Below, one piece after another: positions 18,079-26,957 of a DNA stretch of 64,000 bases (its first letter is position 1; each line of letters starts with the position of its first letter). The notes beneath the pieces were generated by a model that saw only the letters and a list, made by a program, of their open reading frames with translations, was not told the DNA's origin and ran no database searches. The position numbers and the translations under genes are program-made. This DNA comes from Micromonospora sp. MP36 (lineage in GTDB: Bacteria; Actinomycetota; Actinomycetes; Mycobacteriales; Micromonosporaceae). Where the stretch lies: NCBI RefSeq assembly GCF_008119785.1, contig NZ_VSFA01000013.1, positions 54,481-118,480 of the forward strand, given 5' to 3'.

Positions 18079-18618
18079 ATGCCTGACATACGACCCACGG
18101 CGGGCTCCGGTGCACTCGTTCTCAACGCCACCTACGAGCCGCTGTGTGTCGTGTCGGTGCGTCGCGCCGCGATCCTGGTGCTCTCCGCCAAGGCCGTCTG
18201 TGTCGCCGACGGCGACGGCATCCTGCACAGCGCCCGCAACGCGCTCCCGGTCCCCTCGGTGGTCCGGCTGACCCGCTACGTCCGGGTGCCCTACCGCACC
18301 CACGTCGGGCTCTCCCGCCGGGCCGTCTTCGCCCGGGACGGCTGGCGGTGCGCCTACTGCCGCGGTCCGGCCGAGACCATCGATCACGTCTTCCCGCGCA
18401 GCCGGGGCGGCCGGCACGCCTGGGAGAACGTGGTCGCCGCCTGCGCCCGGTGCAACCACACCAAAGGTGACAAGACCCCGGCTGAGCTGGGGTGGCGGCT
18501 GCACTCCCTGCCGGCGGCCCCGAAAGGGACGGCCTGGCGGGTGCTCGGCCACCGGGCGCCGGATCCGCGCTGGGCGGACTGGCTGGACCTGCGCGAGCCC
18601 GAGCCCGAGGCCGCCTGA
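18079..18618 (+). CDS. HNH endonuclease
   Basis: A 179-residue protein. The C-terminal half is an HNH nuclease: zinc-binding CAYCRG and CARCNHTKG pairs around the core IDHVFPRSRGG with the general-base His, and a HAWENVVAAC helix. The N-terminal half (LVLNATYEPLCVVSVRRA) is the extension seen in a widespread actinobacterial HNH family whose physiological role is unknown. ATG at 18079 is preferred over the GTG at 18070, because GGGAGG directly abuts the GTG but sits nine bases from the ATG. In M. tuberculosis, from memory, an HNH gene likewise neighbours glbO. Confidence 0.92.
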   Translation: MPDIRPTAGSGALVLNATYEPLCVVSVRRAAILVLSAKAVCVADGDGILHSARNALPVPSVVRLTRYVRVPYRTHVGLSRRAVFARDGWRCAYCRGPAETIDHVFPRSRGGRHAWENVVAACARCNHTKGDKTPAELGWRLHSLPAAPKGTAWRVLGHRAPDPRWADWLDLREPEPEAA

Positions 18619-18639
18619 GCCCGCCCGGTCCGGTGCGGC

Positions 18640-19854
18640 TCACGGGCCGCGCGAGTCGACCAGGGACGCGTAGACCACCAGGTTGTCGGCGTATCCGGTC
18701 GCGCCACCCACCCACCGGCCACCGCAGGTGATCAGGCGCAGGTTCGGCCGGCTGAAGTCGCCGAAGATCTCGTTCACCGGCAACCGCTCCTTGCCGTACC
18801 GCTGCACCGAGGTGACCTCGAAGACGGCCACCGAGCGGTCCTCCCGGGTCACCTCGACCCGGTCGCCGTCGTCCAGCTTCTTTAGGTCGTGGAAGACGGC
18901 CGGGCCGGTGGTGGTGTCGACGTGCCCGACGATCACCGCCGGGCCGTTCTGCCCCGGGGCCGGCCCCTGGTCGTACCAGCCGGCCTCGCCGGCCCGCTCC
19001 AGGGCCGGTACGGCGATGCTGCCGTCCTCGGCGATGCCGACCCGGTGCACCGGCGCGCGCAGACCGAGCTTGCTGATCGTGATGTCCGTCGGCGGGCTCG
19101 CCGCCAGCACCGGGAACTCCTTCGGCGGTGGCCGCAGCCCGGCGAAGAGCCGGTCCGGCAGCACGGTGACGCCGGTGACCCGTTCCACGCCGAGCATCGC
19201 GATGATCAGCACCATCAGCGTGCCGATGACCAGCACGGGGACGCCAGGGCCGCGCCGAGCCGCGTACCGCCAGCGGGTCGCGGCCCGGGTGGGCCGGACC
19301 GGCGCGGCACGGGTCCGCGGGTCGGCGGTGGCGACGCTAGCCGTGGCGGCCTGACCGGCGGCGTGGGTGAACCGACGGGTCGCCTGGGTCACCAGCCGCA
19401 GCGAGGTCCGCAGCCGGTTGCCGGCCGCCCCGGGCCGGGTCCGGCGGTGGTCCCGGTTCGCCCGCGGCCGGACGTTCCGCACGTGGCCCACGCCCCGGAC
19501 CGGCCGGGTGCGGCCACCGATCCGCCGGGCGCGGCCGTCGCCCTGGATCCTGCCCTCCGGGCGGGTCGGCGTGCCGCCGCCGATCCGGGTGGTGCGGCCG
19601 TCGCCCTGGATGCGGGCGCTGCGGCGCCCGGTCCGGGCGGACGGGATGCGGCCGTCGCGACGGAGTCCGGTGCGGCCGTCGCCCTGGATCCGCGGCGTGC
19701 GCCCCCGGCCGTCGACCCAACCGTCAGGTCCGCCCGGCGCGGGTGCGCCCCGCACGGCGCCGGCGCCACCCCGGCCGTCGCCGCGGATCCGCGTGGTGCG
19801 GCCGTCGTCCCGGGTGTCCGGCTGCCGGCCGGCTCGGGTCCGTGGGCGGGCCAT
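18640..19854 (-). CDS. Class F-like sortase with a repetitive N-terminal region
   Basis: A 404-residue membrane-anchored transpeptidase. Residues 1-115 are an unusual arginine-rich cytoplasmic tail with four or five copies of RI(R/Q)GDGR. One membrane helix follows (VPVLVIGTLMVLIIAMLGV). The sortase domain is extracellular, with catalytic His311 in VGHVDTTTG and Cys377 in LRLITCGG; the pattern fits the actinobacterial class F group. It cleaves a C-terminal sorting signal and transfers the protein to the cell wall. It starts 12 bases after the stop of its probable substrate gene. The DNA under the tail contains repeated GCGGCCGTCGCCCTGGAT blocks, so the tail may have grown by repeat expansion. 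Confidence 0.88.
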   Translation of the reverse strand: MARPRTRAGRQPDTRDDGRTTRIRGDGRGGAGAVRGAPAPGGPDGWVDGRGRTPRIQGDGRTGLRRDGRIPSARTGRRSARIQGDGRTTRIGGGTPTRPEGRIQGDGRARRIGGRTRPVRGVGHVRNVRPRANRDHRRTRPGAAGNRLRTSLRLVTQATRRFTHAAGQAATASVATADPRTRAAPVRPTRAATRWRYAARRGPGVPVLVIGTLMVLIIAMLGVERVTGVTVLPDRLFAGLRPPPKEFPVLAASPPTDITISKLGLRAPVHRVGIAEDGSIAVPALERAGEAGWYDQGPAPGQNGPAVIVGHVDTTTGPAVFHDLKKLDDGDRVEVTREDRSVAVFEVTSVQRYGKERLPVNEIFGDFSRPNLRLITCGGRWVGGATGYADNLVVYASLVDSRGP

Positions 19855-19866
19855 GGCCGCACCTCG

Positions 19867-20376
19867 TCAGAAGCGCGACCCGGGCCTGCGGCGGGCCCCC
19901 ACGCCGGCCACCACCGCCACCGCGACCAGCCCGGCGACCAGCAGCAGCGAGCCCGCGCCCCGGCCGCCGGCCGTGCCGCCGCCGCCGGTGGCCGGGCCCT
20001 TGCTGGGCTGGGCCATGTTCAACACGGTGAGCACGGTCGAGGCCGTCTTCCCGTTGGAGCAGCGCAGATCGACCGGGAAGTCCCCGGCCTCCTTGTTGCC
20101 GGGGATGGTCACCGACCCGGTGAGGAAGCCGTTGTCCGGGCGGAGCATCACCCGTCCGAAGGCGTCCGAGTTCACCTCGGCCTGCCGGTTGTTCGCGTTG
20201 TCGCAACTCGCCCGGATGCTCACCCGGGTGCCCGCCTGCGCGGGGTTCGGCGTGACCTCGACGAAGACGTTCTCCCCGGCCCGGGCCGGGGAGGCGGTCA
20301 TCAGGACGAACACCCCGACCAGGGCGAGCACGCCCAGTACGGCGGACAGGGCGCGGTGTGACACGAGCCCTCGCAT
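19867..20376 (-). CDS. Secreted cell-wall-type protein, probable sortase substrate
   Basis: A 169-residue protein with a signal peptide (hydrophobic ALSAVLGVLALVGVFVLM, then ASPARAG as cleavage site), an about 85-residue beta-rich domain with two cysteines (ASCDN and LRCSN, likely a disulfide), and a C-terminal sorting-like region: PATGGGG, a Gly-rich spacer, a hydrophobic helix (SLLLVAGLVAVAVVAGVG) and the basic tail ARRRPGSRF. This is the architecture of a sortase substrate, with PATGG in place of LPxTG. The gene directly precedes the sortase gene in the same operon. The function of the exported domain is unknown. Confidence 0.8.
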   Translation of the reverse strand: MRGLVSHRALSAVLGVLALVGVFVLMTASPARAGENVFVEVTPNPAQAGTRVSIRASCDNANNRQAEVNSDAFGRVMLRPDNGFLTGSVTIPGNKEAGDFPVDLRCSNGKTASTVLTVLNMAQPSKGPATGGGGTAGGRGAGSLLLVAGLVAVAVVAGVGARRRPGSRF

Positions 20377-20467
20377 GGTTCCCCCCTCCCGGTGCGGCGC
20401 ACCGGAATCCTGCTGACGGGCAGTGCCGGCTGCTTTCCCGCTGGCTCGGGGGCAAACCCGGGGCGGA

Positions 20468-20938
20468 TCAGCGGCGGCGCCCGGGCGGGGGCGAACCGGC
20501 CGGTCGGAGCGGGGTGACCGGGTGCCAGTCCAACGGGGTGGAGAGCACCATCGTGCTGGACGGCTGGCCGTACGGGGCGAGCCGGTCGATGAGCCGCTCG
20601 AACTCGTCGATCGAGCCCGCCGCGACCTTGAGCATGCTGCACGCGTCCCCGGTGATCCGGTGGATCTCCATGATCTCCGGCCAGCCCGCCACCTCGGGGT
20701 CGTTGAGGATGCAACGGGACCCGTAGCAGGACATCCGGATCATCGCGACCACCGTACGGCCGGCCCGGGTCAGGTCCACGTGCGCGTGGTAGCCGCTGAT
20801 CACGCCGGACTCCTCCAGCCGACGGACCCGCTCGGCGACGGCCGGCGGCGACAGGTGCACCCGGCGGGAGAGCTCGCTGAACGAGAGCCGGGCGTCGGCC
20901 TGGAGCTCGCGCAGCAGGGCCCAGTCCATGTCGTCCAC
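20468..20938 (-). CDS. Lrp/AsnC-family regulator, likely controlling the kynurenine operon
   Basis: A 156-residue Lrp/AsnC protein. The N-terminal helix-turn-helix (DDMDWALLRELQADARLSF, then HLSPPAVAERVRRLEESGVI) is followed by the RAM effector-binding domain. The domain carries the GDACSMLKV and IDRLAPYGQPSSTMVLS segments that end Lrp proteins. The GTG at 20938 has AAAGG seven bases upstream. It is transcribed away from kynA with a 140-bp shared promoter region, as in other bacteria where an Lrp protein (KynR) senses kynurenine and activates the pathway. That role is inferred from position. Confidence 0.88.
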   Translation of the reverse strand: MDDMDWALLRELQADARLSFSELSRRVHLSPPAVAERVRRLEESGVISGYHAHVDLTRAGRTVVAMIRMSCYGSRCILNDPEVAGWPEIMEIHRITGDACSMLKVAAGSIDEFERLIDRLAPYGQPSSTMVLSTPLDWHPVTPLRPAGSPPPGRRR

Positions 20939-21078
20939 TGCGTGACCTTTCTTTCGTGAACCCCGGAGCCGTGCGGCCTTCAACACGACAGGTCGAACCA
21001 CCGTACCGCCGTTGAACAGGCATTCCATCCGCGGATCCGGTAGCGGGATCATGTCGTCTACCCCGCGTACCGAGGGAG
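20939..21078. promoter_or_regulatory. Divergent lrp-kynA control region with a TTCAAC/GTTGAA dyad
   Basis: The region must hold both promoters. TTCAAC at 20979-20984 and GTTGAA at 21011-21016 are an exact dyad 26 bases apart, and a further TCGAAC lies at 20993-20998. AT-containing half-sites spaced like this are plausible for an Lrp-family octamer, but no promoter hexamers stand out. Confidence 0.4.
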
Positions 21079-21963
21079 ATGACGGTGGAACAGACGACGG
21101 CGGTTCGTCCGGCCACCCCGCAGCAGCGGGCGGCCCGGGCGGCGCGCAACGGCGGCGAACCGACGCTGGAGTTCGCCGACCGGGTGCCCTACGACGCCTA
21201 CGTGCGGGCGAGCACGCTGCACCAGTTGCAGCAGCCGCTCAGCGACGATCCGGGCGAGATGTCCTTCCTGATGGTCAGCCAGATCATGGAGCTGTACTTC
21301 GGGCTGACCTGCCACGAGCTGCGGCACACCCAGCGGGAGCTGCGGGCGAACCGGATCTGGGAGGCGCTGCCCCCGCTGCGCCGCGCCGCCCTGCACCTGG
21401 AGGGGCTGAACGCCGCCTGGCAGGGGTTGCGCTGGATGACCCCGGCCGACTTCAACCGCTTCCGCGACCGGCTCGGCGAGGGCTCCGGCTTCCAGTCCGC
21501 CATGTACCGGCAGCTGGAGTTCCTGCTCGGCCTGCGCGACCCGGCGCTGATCCGCCCGTTCCGCCGGCAGACCGAGGTGTACGCGGAGCTGACCGCCGCC
21601 CTCGCCGCGCCGAGCCTCTGGGACGACGTGGTCGCCCTGCTCGCCCGGCGCGGCTTCGACCTCCCCGGCGAACTGCTCGACCGGGACGTGGCGACCGAGC
21701 ACGAGGCGCACCCGGCGGTCGAGGCGGCCTGGGTGCGCATCTACGCCGACGGCGGCCCGGACAACCACCTGCGCCTGCTGGGCGAGGCGCTCACCGAGGT
21801 GGCCGAGCGGTTCGCCGACTGGCGCTGGCACCACGTCAAGGCGGTGCAGCGGACCATGGGCGCCAAGGTCGGCAGCGGCGGCTCGGCCGGGCTGGCCTGG
21901 CTGCAGCGCAGCATGGCCCGGGTGGTCTTCCCGGAGCTGTGGTCGGCCCGGACCGCGATGTGA
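21079..21963 (+). CDS. kynA: Tryptophan 2,3-dioxygenase
   Basis: A 294-residue haem dioxygenase that opens the indole ring of L-tryptophan to N-formylkynurenine, the first step of the operon. Signatures are YDAYVRASTLHQLQQPLSD, EMSFLMVSQIMELYFGL, the substrate-binding FRDRLGEGSGFQSAMYRQLEF and the C-terminal WRWHHVKAVQRTMGAKVGSG with the proximal haem histidine in WHHV. Length and motifs are standard. First gene of the operon; 14 bases separate it from kynU. Confidence 0.97.
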   Translation: MTVEQTTAVRPATPQQRAARAARNGGEPTLEFADRVPYDAYVRASTLHQLQQPLSDDPGEMSFLMVSQIMELYFGLTCHELRHTQRELRANRIWEALPPLRRAALHLEGLNAAWQGLRWMTPADFNRFRDRLGEGSGFQSAMYRQLEFLLGLRDPALIRPFRRQTEVYAELTAALAAPSLWDDVVALLARRGFDLPGELLDRDVATEHEAHPAVEAAWVRIYADGGPDNHLRLLGEALTEVAERFADWRWHHVKAVQRTMGAKVGSGGSAGLAWLQRSMARVVFPELWSARTAM

Positions 21964-21977
21964 CCGGAGAACGAGAC

Positions 21978-23252
21978 ATGCACACCGAAGAAGAAGCCCG
22001 CGACCGCGACGCCGCCGACCCGGGGCACCGGCACCTGTTCCACGTGCCCCCCGCCGAGGGTGGGCGGTACCCCGAGGTGGCGTACCTGGCCGGCAACTCG
22101 CTGGGCCTGCAACCCCGGGCCACCCGGGACGAACTCCTCGCCGACCTGGACGCCTGGCGGCGGCTGGGCGTGGAGGGGCACCTGGAGGCGGAGCGGCCCT
22201 GGCTGCCGTACCACGAACTGCTCACCGCCCCGGCCGCGCGACTGGTCGGCGCGCTCCCCGCGGAGACCGTGGTGATGAACTCCCTCACGGTCAACCTGCA
22301 CCTGCTGATGGTGAGCTTCTACCGGCCGGCGGGGGAGCGGACCCGGATCGTCATCGAGGACAGCGCCTTCCCCTCGGACAGCTACGCGGTGCGCAGCCAG
22401 GCCCGGTTCCACGGCCTGGACCCGGACGCCGCCGTGGTCCGGCTGGCGCCGCGCCCCGGCGAGGACACCCTGCGTACCCAGGACGTCCTGGACTTCCTCG
22501 CCGCCGAGGGGCACACCGTCGCGCTGCTGCTGCTCGGCGGCGTCAACTACCTGACCGGCGAGCTGATGGACATCCCGGCGATCACCGCCGCGGGCCGGGC
22601 CGCCGGCGCCGTGGTCGGCTGGGACCTGGCGCACGCGGTCGGCAACGTGCCGCTGGCGCTGCACGACTGGGACGTCGACTTCGCCGCCTGGTGCTCGTAC
22701 AAGTACCTCAACTCGGGGCCGGGCGCGCTGGCCGGCGTCTTCGTCCACGAGCGACACCTGGGCGACCCCGGCCTGCCCCGGTTCGAGGGCTGGTGGAGCA
22801 CCGAGGCCGCCACCCGGTTCGAGATGACCCCGGTCTCCCGGCCACCGGCCACCGTCGAGGCGTGGCAGATCTCCAACCCGCCGATCTTCGCGATGGGGCC
22901 GGTGCGTACCTCGCTGGAACTCTTCGACTCGGTCGGCCTGCCGGCGCTGCGGGAGCGCAGCCTTCGGCTCACCGGCTACCTGGAGCGGCTATTGGACGAG
23001 GTGACCCTCGACCGGCCGCTGACCGTGGTCACCCCGCGCGACCCGGCCCGTCGGGGCTGCCAGCTCTCCGTGCGGATCGGGGTGGGCAGCGCCAACGAGC
23101 TGACCAAGCGGCTGCGGCACGAGCATGGCGTGATCGCCGACGCGCGGGAGCCGGACATCGTCCGGTTCGCGCCGGTGCCGCTCTACTCGACGTACCACGA
23201 CTGCTGGCGGGTCGCCGACGCGCTGGCCGCGACGGTGGAGAAGGAGTCATGA
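21978..23252 (+). CDS. kynU: Kynureninase
   Basis: A 424-residue fold-type I PLP enzyme that cleaves kynurenine or 3-hydroxykynurenine to (3-hydroxy)anthranilate and alanine. The PLP lysine is Lys242 in WCSYKYLNSGPGALAG; GWDLAHAVGN and FEGWWSTE (the family's substrate-pocket WWGH-like region) are also present. The ATG at 21978 follows kynA closely, and it overlaps kmo by ATGA. With kmo next door, 3-hydroxykynurenine is the probable substrate here. Confidence 0.96.
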   Translation: MHTEEEARDRDAADPGHRHLFHVPPAEGGRYPEVAYLAGNSLGLQPRATRDELLADLDAWRRLGVEGHLEAERPWLPYHELLTAPAARLVGALPAETVVMNSLTVNLHLLMVSFYRPAGERTRIVIEDSAFPSDSYAVRSQARFHGLDPDAAVVRLAPRPGEDTLRTQDVLDFLAAEGHTVALLLLGGVNYLTGELMDIPAITAAGRAAGAVVGWDLAHAVGNVPLALHDWDVDFAAWCSYKYLNSGPGALAGVFVHERHLGDPGLPRFEGWWSTEAATRFEMTPVSRPPATVEAWQISNPPIFAMGPVRTSLELFDSVGLPALRERSLRLTGYLERLLDEVTLDRPLTVVTPRDPARRGCQLSVRIGVGSANELTKRLRHEHGVIADAREPDIVRFAPVPLYSTYHDCWRVADALAATVEKES

Positions 23253-24580
23253 GCGAGCGCGACGAGATCGCCGTGGTCGGGGCCGGGCTGGCCGGCTGTC
23301 TGCTGGCCTGCTACCTGGCCCGGCGCGGCTATCCGGTGGCCCTCTATGAGCGGCGACCGGACCCGCGTAGCGGGCGGGTGGAGCGGGGTCGCTCGATCAA
23401 CCTGGCGCTCTCCGAGCGCGGCCTGGACGCACTGCGCCGGATCGGGCTGGAGCAGCAGGTGATGGCGGACGCGCTGCCGATGCGCGGCCGGATGATCCAT
23501 CCGGTCGAGGGGGAGCCGCAGTTCCAGTCGTACAGCGGCTCCGGTGACCGGGCGATCAACTCGATCAGCCGGGGCGCGCTGAACAACGCCCTGCTCAACG
23601 CCGCCGCCGCGTTGCCGGGCGTGCGGATCGCCTTCGACCACCGGCTGGTCGGCCTGGACCCGACCACCGGTGAGATGACCTTCGAGACCCCGCAGGGCAA
23701 GGTCACCGCCGCCGCGTCGGTCGTTCTCGGCACCGACGGGGCCGGCTCCGCCGTGCGTGGGCAGCTCCTCGGGTACGGCGCGCTGACCGAGAGCCTGGAC
23801 TTCCTCGACTACGGCTACAAGGAACTGACCATCCCGCCGATCGGCGGCGAGTTCGCCCTGGACCCGGGCGCGCTGCACATCTGGCCGCGCGGCACCTCGA
23901 TGATGATCGCGCTGCCCAACCCGGACCGCTCCTTCACCTGCACGCTGTTCTGGCCCACCCACGGCACGGCGAGCTTCGCGTCGCTGGGCAGCCCGGCCGC
24001 CATCGAGCGGTACTTCCGCACCCACTACCCGGACCTGGTCCCGCTCGCCCCCAACCTGGTGGACGACTACCAGCACAACCCGATCGGCGTGCTCGGCACG
24101 GTCCGCTGCACCCCGTGGCAGGTGGCCGGGAAGGTAGGCCTGCTCGGCGACGCGGCGCACGCCATCGTGCCGTTCTACGGCCAGGGCGCGAACTGCGCGT
24201 TCGAGGACGTGGTCGAGCTGGACCGCTGCCTCGACGAGTGCGCCGACGAGTGGGCGGCGGCGCTGCCGCTGTTCCAGCAGCGCCGGCAGGCCAACGTCGA
24301 GGCGATCGCCCGGATGGCGCTGGCCAACTTCGTGGAGATGCGGGACAAGGTCGCCTCGCCGGTGTTCCAGACCCGCAAGCGGATCGAGCACGCCCTGGAG
24401 CGGGCGCTGCCCGGCCGGTACGTGTCGCAGTACGAGCTGGTCTCCTTCTCCACCACCCCGTACGCCGAGGTGCGCCGCCGGGTGCGCCGGCAGTACCAGG
24501 TGCTCGGAGCGGTCGCGGCCGGCGCGGTGGCGGCGCTGGCCGGTGCGGCGATGGTGCTCGGCAGAGGGAGGCGGCGATGA
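23249..24580 (+). CDS. kmo: Kynurenine 3-monooxygenase with a C-terminal membrane helix
   Basis: A 443-residue FAD monooxygenase that hydroxylates kynurenine with NADPH and oxygen. It has the dinucleotide-binding VVGAGLAGCLLACYLARRG at the N-terminus, LGTDGAGSAVR (the DG motif) and GLLGDAAHAIVPFYGQGAN (the second FAD motif). Residues about 415-440 (VLGAVAAGAVAALAGAAMVLG then GRGRRR) form a single hydrophobic helix with a basic end, reminiscent of the membrane anchor of mitochondrial KMO. It overlaps both neighbours by ATGA. Confidence 0.96.
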   Translation: MSERDEIAVVGAGLAGCLLACYLARRGYPVALYERRPDPRSGRVERGRSINLALSERGLDALRRIGLEQQVMADALPMRGRMIHPVEGEPQFQSYSGSGDRAINSISRGALNNALLNAAAALPGVRIAFDHRLVGLDPTTGEMTFETPQGKVTAAASVVLGTDGAGSAVRGQLLGYGALTESLDFLDYGYKELTIPPIGGEFALDPGALHIWPRGTSMMIALPNPDRSFTCTLFWPTHGTASFASLGSPAAIERYFRTHYPDLVPLAPNLVDDYQHNPIGVLGTVRCTPWQVAGKVGLLGDAAHAIVPFYGQGANCAFEDVVELDRCLDECADEWAAALPLFQQRRQANVEAIARMALANFVEMRDKVASPVFQTRKRIEHALERALPGRYVSQYELVSFSTTPYAEVRRRVRRQYQVLGAVAAGAVAALAGAAMVLGRGRRR

Positions 24581-26082
24581 CGCTCTGGGATCCCCGGCTG
24601 ATGGCCGGGCAGGCGCCGGACGGGCCGGGTCTGCTGCGAAACTTCGTCGGCGGCGAGTTCGTCGCCGACGGGCGGCGGTTCACCAAGCACAGCCCGGTGA
24701 CCGGCGAGCCGGTCTTCGAGGTGGTCGAGGCCTCCTCGTCCGTCGTGGACGATGCCGTGCGCGCGGCCCGCGCGGCGCTGCACGGGCCGTGGGGCCGGCT
24801 GGGGGAGCGGGAGCGCGCCGAGGTGCTCCGCCGGGTCGCCGACGAGCTGGAACGCCGCTTCGACGACCTGGTCGCCGCCGAGGTGGCCGACACCGGCAAG
24901 GCCATCTCCCAGGCCCGTACGCTGGACATCCCGCGCGGCGCGGCCAACTTCCGGGCGTTCGCGGAGATCGTGGCGACGGCGCCGACCGAGTCGTTCACCA
25001 CGGTCACCCCGACCGGGGGCCGGGCGCTGAACTACGCGGTCCGCAAGCCGGTCGGCGTGGTCGCGGTGATCGTGCCGTGGAACCTGCCGCTGCTCCTGCT
25101 CACCTGGAAGGTCGCCCCGGCGCTGGCCTGCGGCAACGCCGTGGTGGTCAAGCCCAGCGAGGAGACCCCGGCCTCGGCCACCCTGCTCGCCGAGGTGATG
25201 GCGGCGGCGGGCGTACCGGAGGGCGTGTTCAACCTGGTGCACGGCTTCGGCCCGGACTCGGCCGGGGAGTTCCTCACCCGGCATCCGGGCGTGGACGCGA
25301 TCACCTTCACCGGGGAGTCCGCCACCGGCAGCGCCATCATGCGGGCCGCCGCGGACGGGGTTAAGGCGGTCAGCTTCGAACTGGGTGGCAAGAACGCCGG
25401 CCTGGTCTTCGCCGACGCCGACCTGGACGCCGCGGTCGCCGGGTCGGTCCGGTCCAGCTTCACCAACGGCGGCCAGGTGTGCCTCTGCACGGAGCGGATC
25501 TACGTGCAGCGGCCGGTCTTCGAGGAGTTCACCGCGCGGCTCGCCAAGCGCGCCGACGAACTGGCGTACGGCTGGCCGGCCGACGAGGCGACGGCGAACA
25601 TGCCGCTCATCTCGCACACCCACCGGGACAAGGTGCTCGGCCACTACGACCTGGCCCGGGCGGAGGGCGCCGAGGTACGCGCCGGGGGCGGGGTGCCGCG
25701 CTTCGGCGACGCCCGCGACGGCGGCGCGTACGTGCAGCCGACCGTGCTGACCGGGCTCGGGCCGGACGCCCGCACCAACCGGGAGGAGATCTTCGGCCCG
25801 GTGGTCCACGTCGCCCCGTTCGACACCGAGGAGGAGGCGTACGCCCTGGCCAACGGCACCGACTACGGCCTGGCCGCGACGGTCTGGACCCGCGACGTGG
25901 GCCGGGCGCACCGGGCCGGGTCGCGGCTGGACGCCGGCATCGTCTGGGTCAACACCTGGTTCCTGCGTGACCTGCGCACCCCGTTCGGCGGGGTGAAGGC
26001 GTCCGGCATCGGCCGGGAGGGGGGCGTGCACTCCCTCGACTTCTACTCCGAGCTCACCAACGTCTGCGTGGACCTCACATGA
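24577..26082 (+). CDS. 2-Aminomuconate semialdehyde dehydrogenase (NbaE/AmnC type)
   Basis: A 501-residue NAD-dependent aldehyde dehydrogenase. It shows the WNLPLLLLTWK and KPSEETPASA cofactor motifs, FELGGKNAGLVFADAD with the general-base Glu, and the nucleophile region FTNGGQVCLCTERIYV. Within this operon it should oxidise 2-aminomuconate-6-semialdehyde to 2-aminomuconate, diverting it from picolinate; 2-hydroxymuconate semialdehyde is the closest alternative. ATGA overlap with kmo. Its stop codon opens an intercistronic repeat. Confidence 0.92.
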   Translation: MTLWDPRLMAGQAPDGPGLLRNFVGGEFVADGRRFTKHSPVTGEPVFEVVEASSSVVDDAVRAARAALHGPWGRLGERERAEVLRRVADELERRFDDLVAAEVADTGKAISQARTLDIPRGAANFRAFAEIVATAPTESFTTVTPTGGRALNYAVRKPVGVVAVIVPWNLPLLLLTWKVAPALACGNAVVVKPSEETPASATLLAEVMAAAGVPEGVFNLVHGFGPDSAGEFLTRHPGVDAITFTGESATGSAIMRAAADGVKAVSFELGGKNAGLVFADADLDAAVAGSVRSSFTNGGQVCLCTERIYVQRPVFEEFTARLAKRADELAYGWPADEATANMPLISHTHRDKVLGHYDLARAEGAEVRAGGGVPRFGDARDGGAYVQPTVLTGLGPDARTNREEIFGPVVHVAPFDTEEEAYALANGTDYGLAATVWTRDVGRAHRAGSRLDAGIVWVNTWFLRDLRTPFGGVKASGIGREGGVHSLDFYSELTNVCVDLT

Positions 26083-26162
26083 GCGAGCGAGGCGGCGCCG
26101 GGAGCGGCACGAAGGGCAGAATGTCCGGACGTCGTCAGCGAGCGCAGCGAGGAGCGGGGATG
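26080..26162 (+). repeat. Stop-to-start intercistronic repeat, copy 3
   Basis: It starts in the dehydrogenase stop codon (ATGAGCGAGCG) and runs to GCGAGCGCAGCGAGGAGCGGGG immediately before the ATG of the hydratase gene; GAGGAG is the Shine-Dalgarno site, five bases from the ATG. The repeat can be read in frame with the hydratase from 26079, but that would add a 27-residue Arg/Gly extension foreign to the family. Confidence 0.55.
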
Positions 26163-26957
26163 ACCACTGTCGACATCGAGGCCGCGAACCGGGAACTGGC
26201 CGTGGCCCGGCAGGAGGAGAAGCCGTGCCCGCCCCTGCGGGGGCGGCTGCTGCCGGAGGGCGACATCGAGGCGGCCTACCAGGTGCAGCAGGTGTACACC
26301 CGGCAGCGGCTCGGCAAGGGCCACCGCCGGGTGGGGGCGAAGATCGGCCTGACCTCCCGTGCGGTGCAGGAGAACTTCGGCGTCTTCCAGCCCGACTTCG
26401 GGGTGCTCTTCGACGACATGGCGGTCGGCGACGGCGTCGAGGTGCCGATGGGCCGGCTGCTCCAGCCCCGGGTGGAGGCGGAGATCGCCTTCGTCCTGGG
26501 CGCGGACCTGCCCGACGAGCGGGTCACCACCGTCGACCTGATCCGGGCCGTGGACCACGTGCTGCCGGCCATCGAGATCGTCGACTCGCGCGTCGCCGGG
26601 TGGGACATCTCCATCGTGGACACCGTGGCGGACAACGCCTCCAGCGGGCTCTTCGTGCTCGGCACCGCGCCCCGCCGGCTCGCCGACGTCGACCTCCGGC
26701 TGTGCGGCATGGTGCTGGAGCACGCCGGAGAGCCGGTCTCGGTGGGCGCGGGCGCGGCCTGCCTCGGCAACCCGCTGCACGCGCTGAAGTGGCTGGCCGG
26801 GACGATGGCCCGCGCCGGCGACCCGCTGCGCGCCGGTGACGTGGTGCTCTCCGGCGCGCTCGGCCCGATGGTGCCGGTCACCCCCGGTGCGGCGTACGAG
26901 GCCCGGATCTCCGGGCTCGGCTCGGTCCGGACCTGTTTCTCGAAGGAGACGCGATGA
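26160..26957 (+). CDS. 2-Oxopent-4-enoate (2-keto-4-pentenoate) hydratase
   Basis: A 265-residue member of the FAH-related hydratase/decarboxylase family (MhpD/DmpE/NbaH). It adds water to 2-oxopent-4-enoate to give 4-hydroxy-2-oxovalerate. Motifs include [32 protein letters not shown] with metal-binding glutamates, and [26 protein letters not shown]. The ATG at 26160 is chosen for its strong Shine-Dalgarno site and family length. A paralogue in the same family, the decarboxylase at 29039, lies in the same operon; the two act consecutively. Confidence 0.9.
   Translation: MTTVDIEAANRELAVARQEEKPCPPLRGRLLPEGDIEAAYQVQQVYTRQRLGKGHRRVGAKIGLTSRAVQENFGVFQPDFGVLFDDMAVGDGVEVPMGRLLQPRVEAEIAFVLGADLPDERVTTVDLIRAVDHVLPAIEIVDSRVAGWDISIVDTVADNASSGLFVLGTAPRRLADVDLRLCGMVLEHAGEPVSVGAGAACLGNPLHALKWLAGTMARAGDPLRAGDVVLSGALGPMVPVTPGAAYEARISGLGSVRTCFSKETR

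Noticed and set aside
19490..19830. A minisatellite or mobile repeat independent of the sortase gene
   Set aside because: The repeats are in frame and encode the RI(R/Q)GDGR tail of the sortase; I treat them as part of that gene.
26079..26159. An earlier ATG start for the hydratase
   Set aside because: It would add 27 Arg/Gly/Ser-rich residues encoded by the intercistronic repeat; the ATG at 26160 has a good Shine-Dalgarno site and the family's normal N-terminus.
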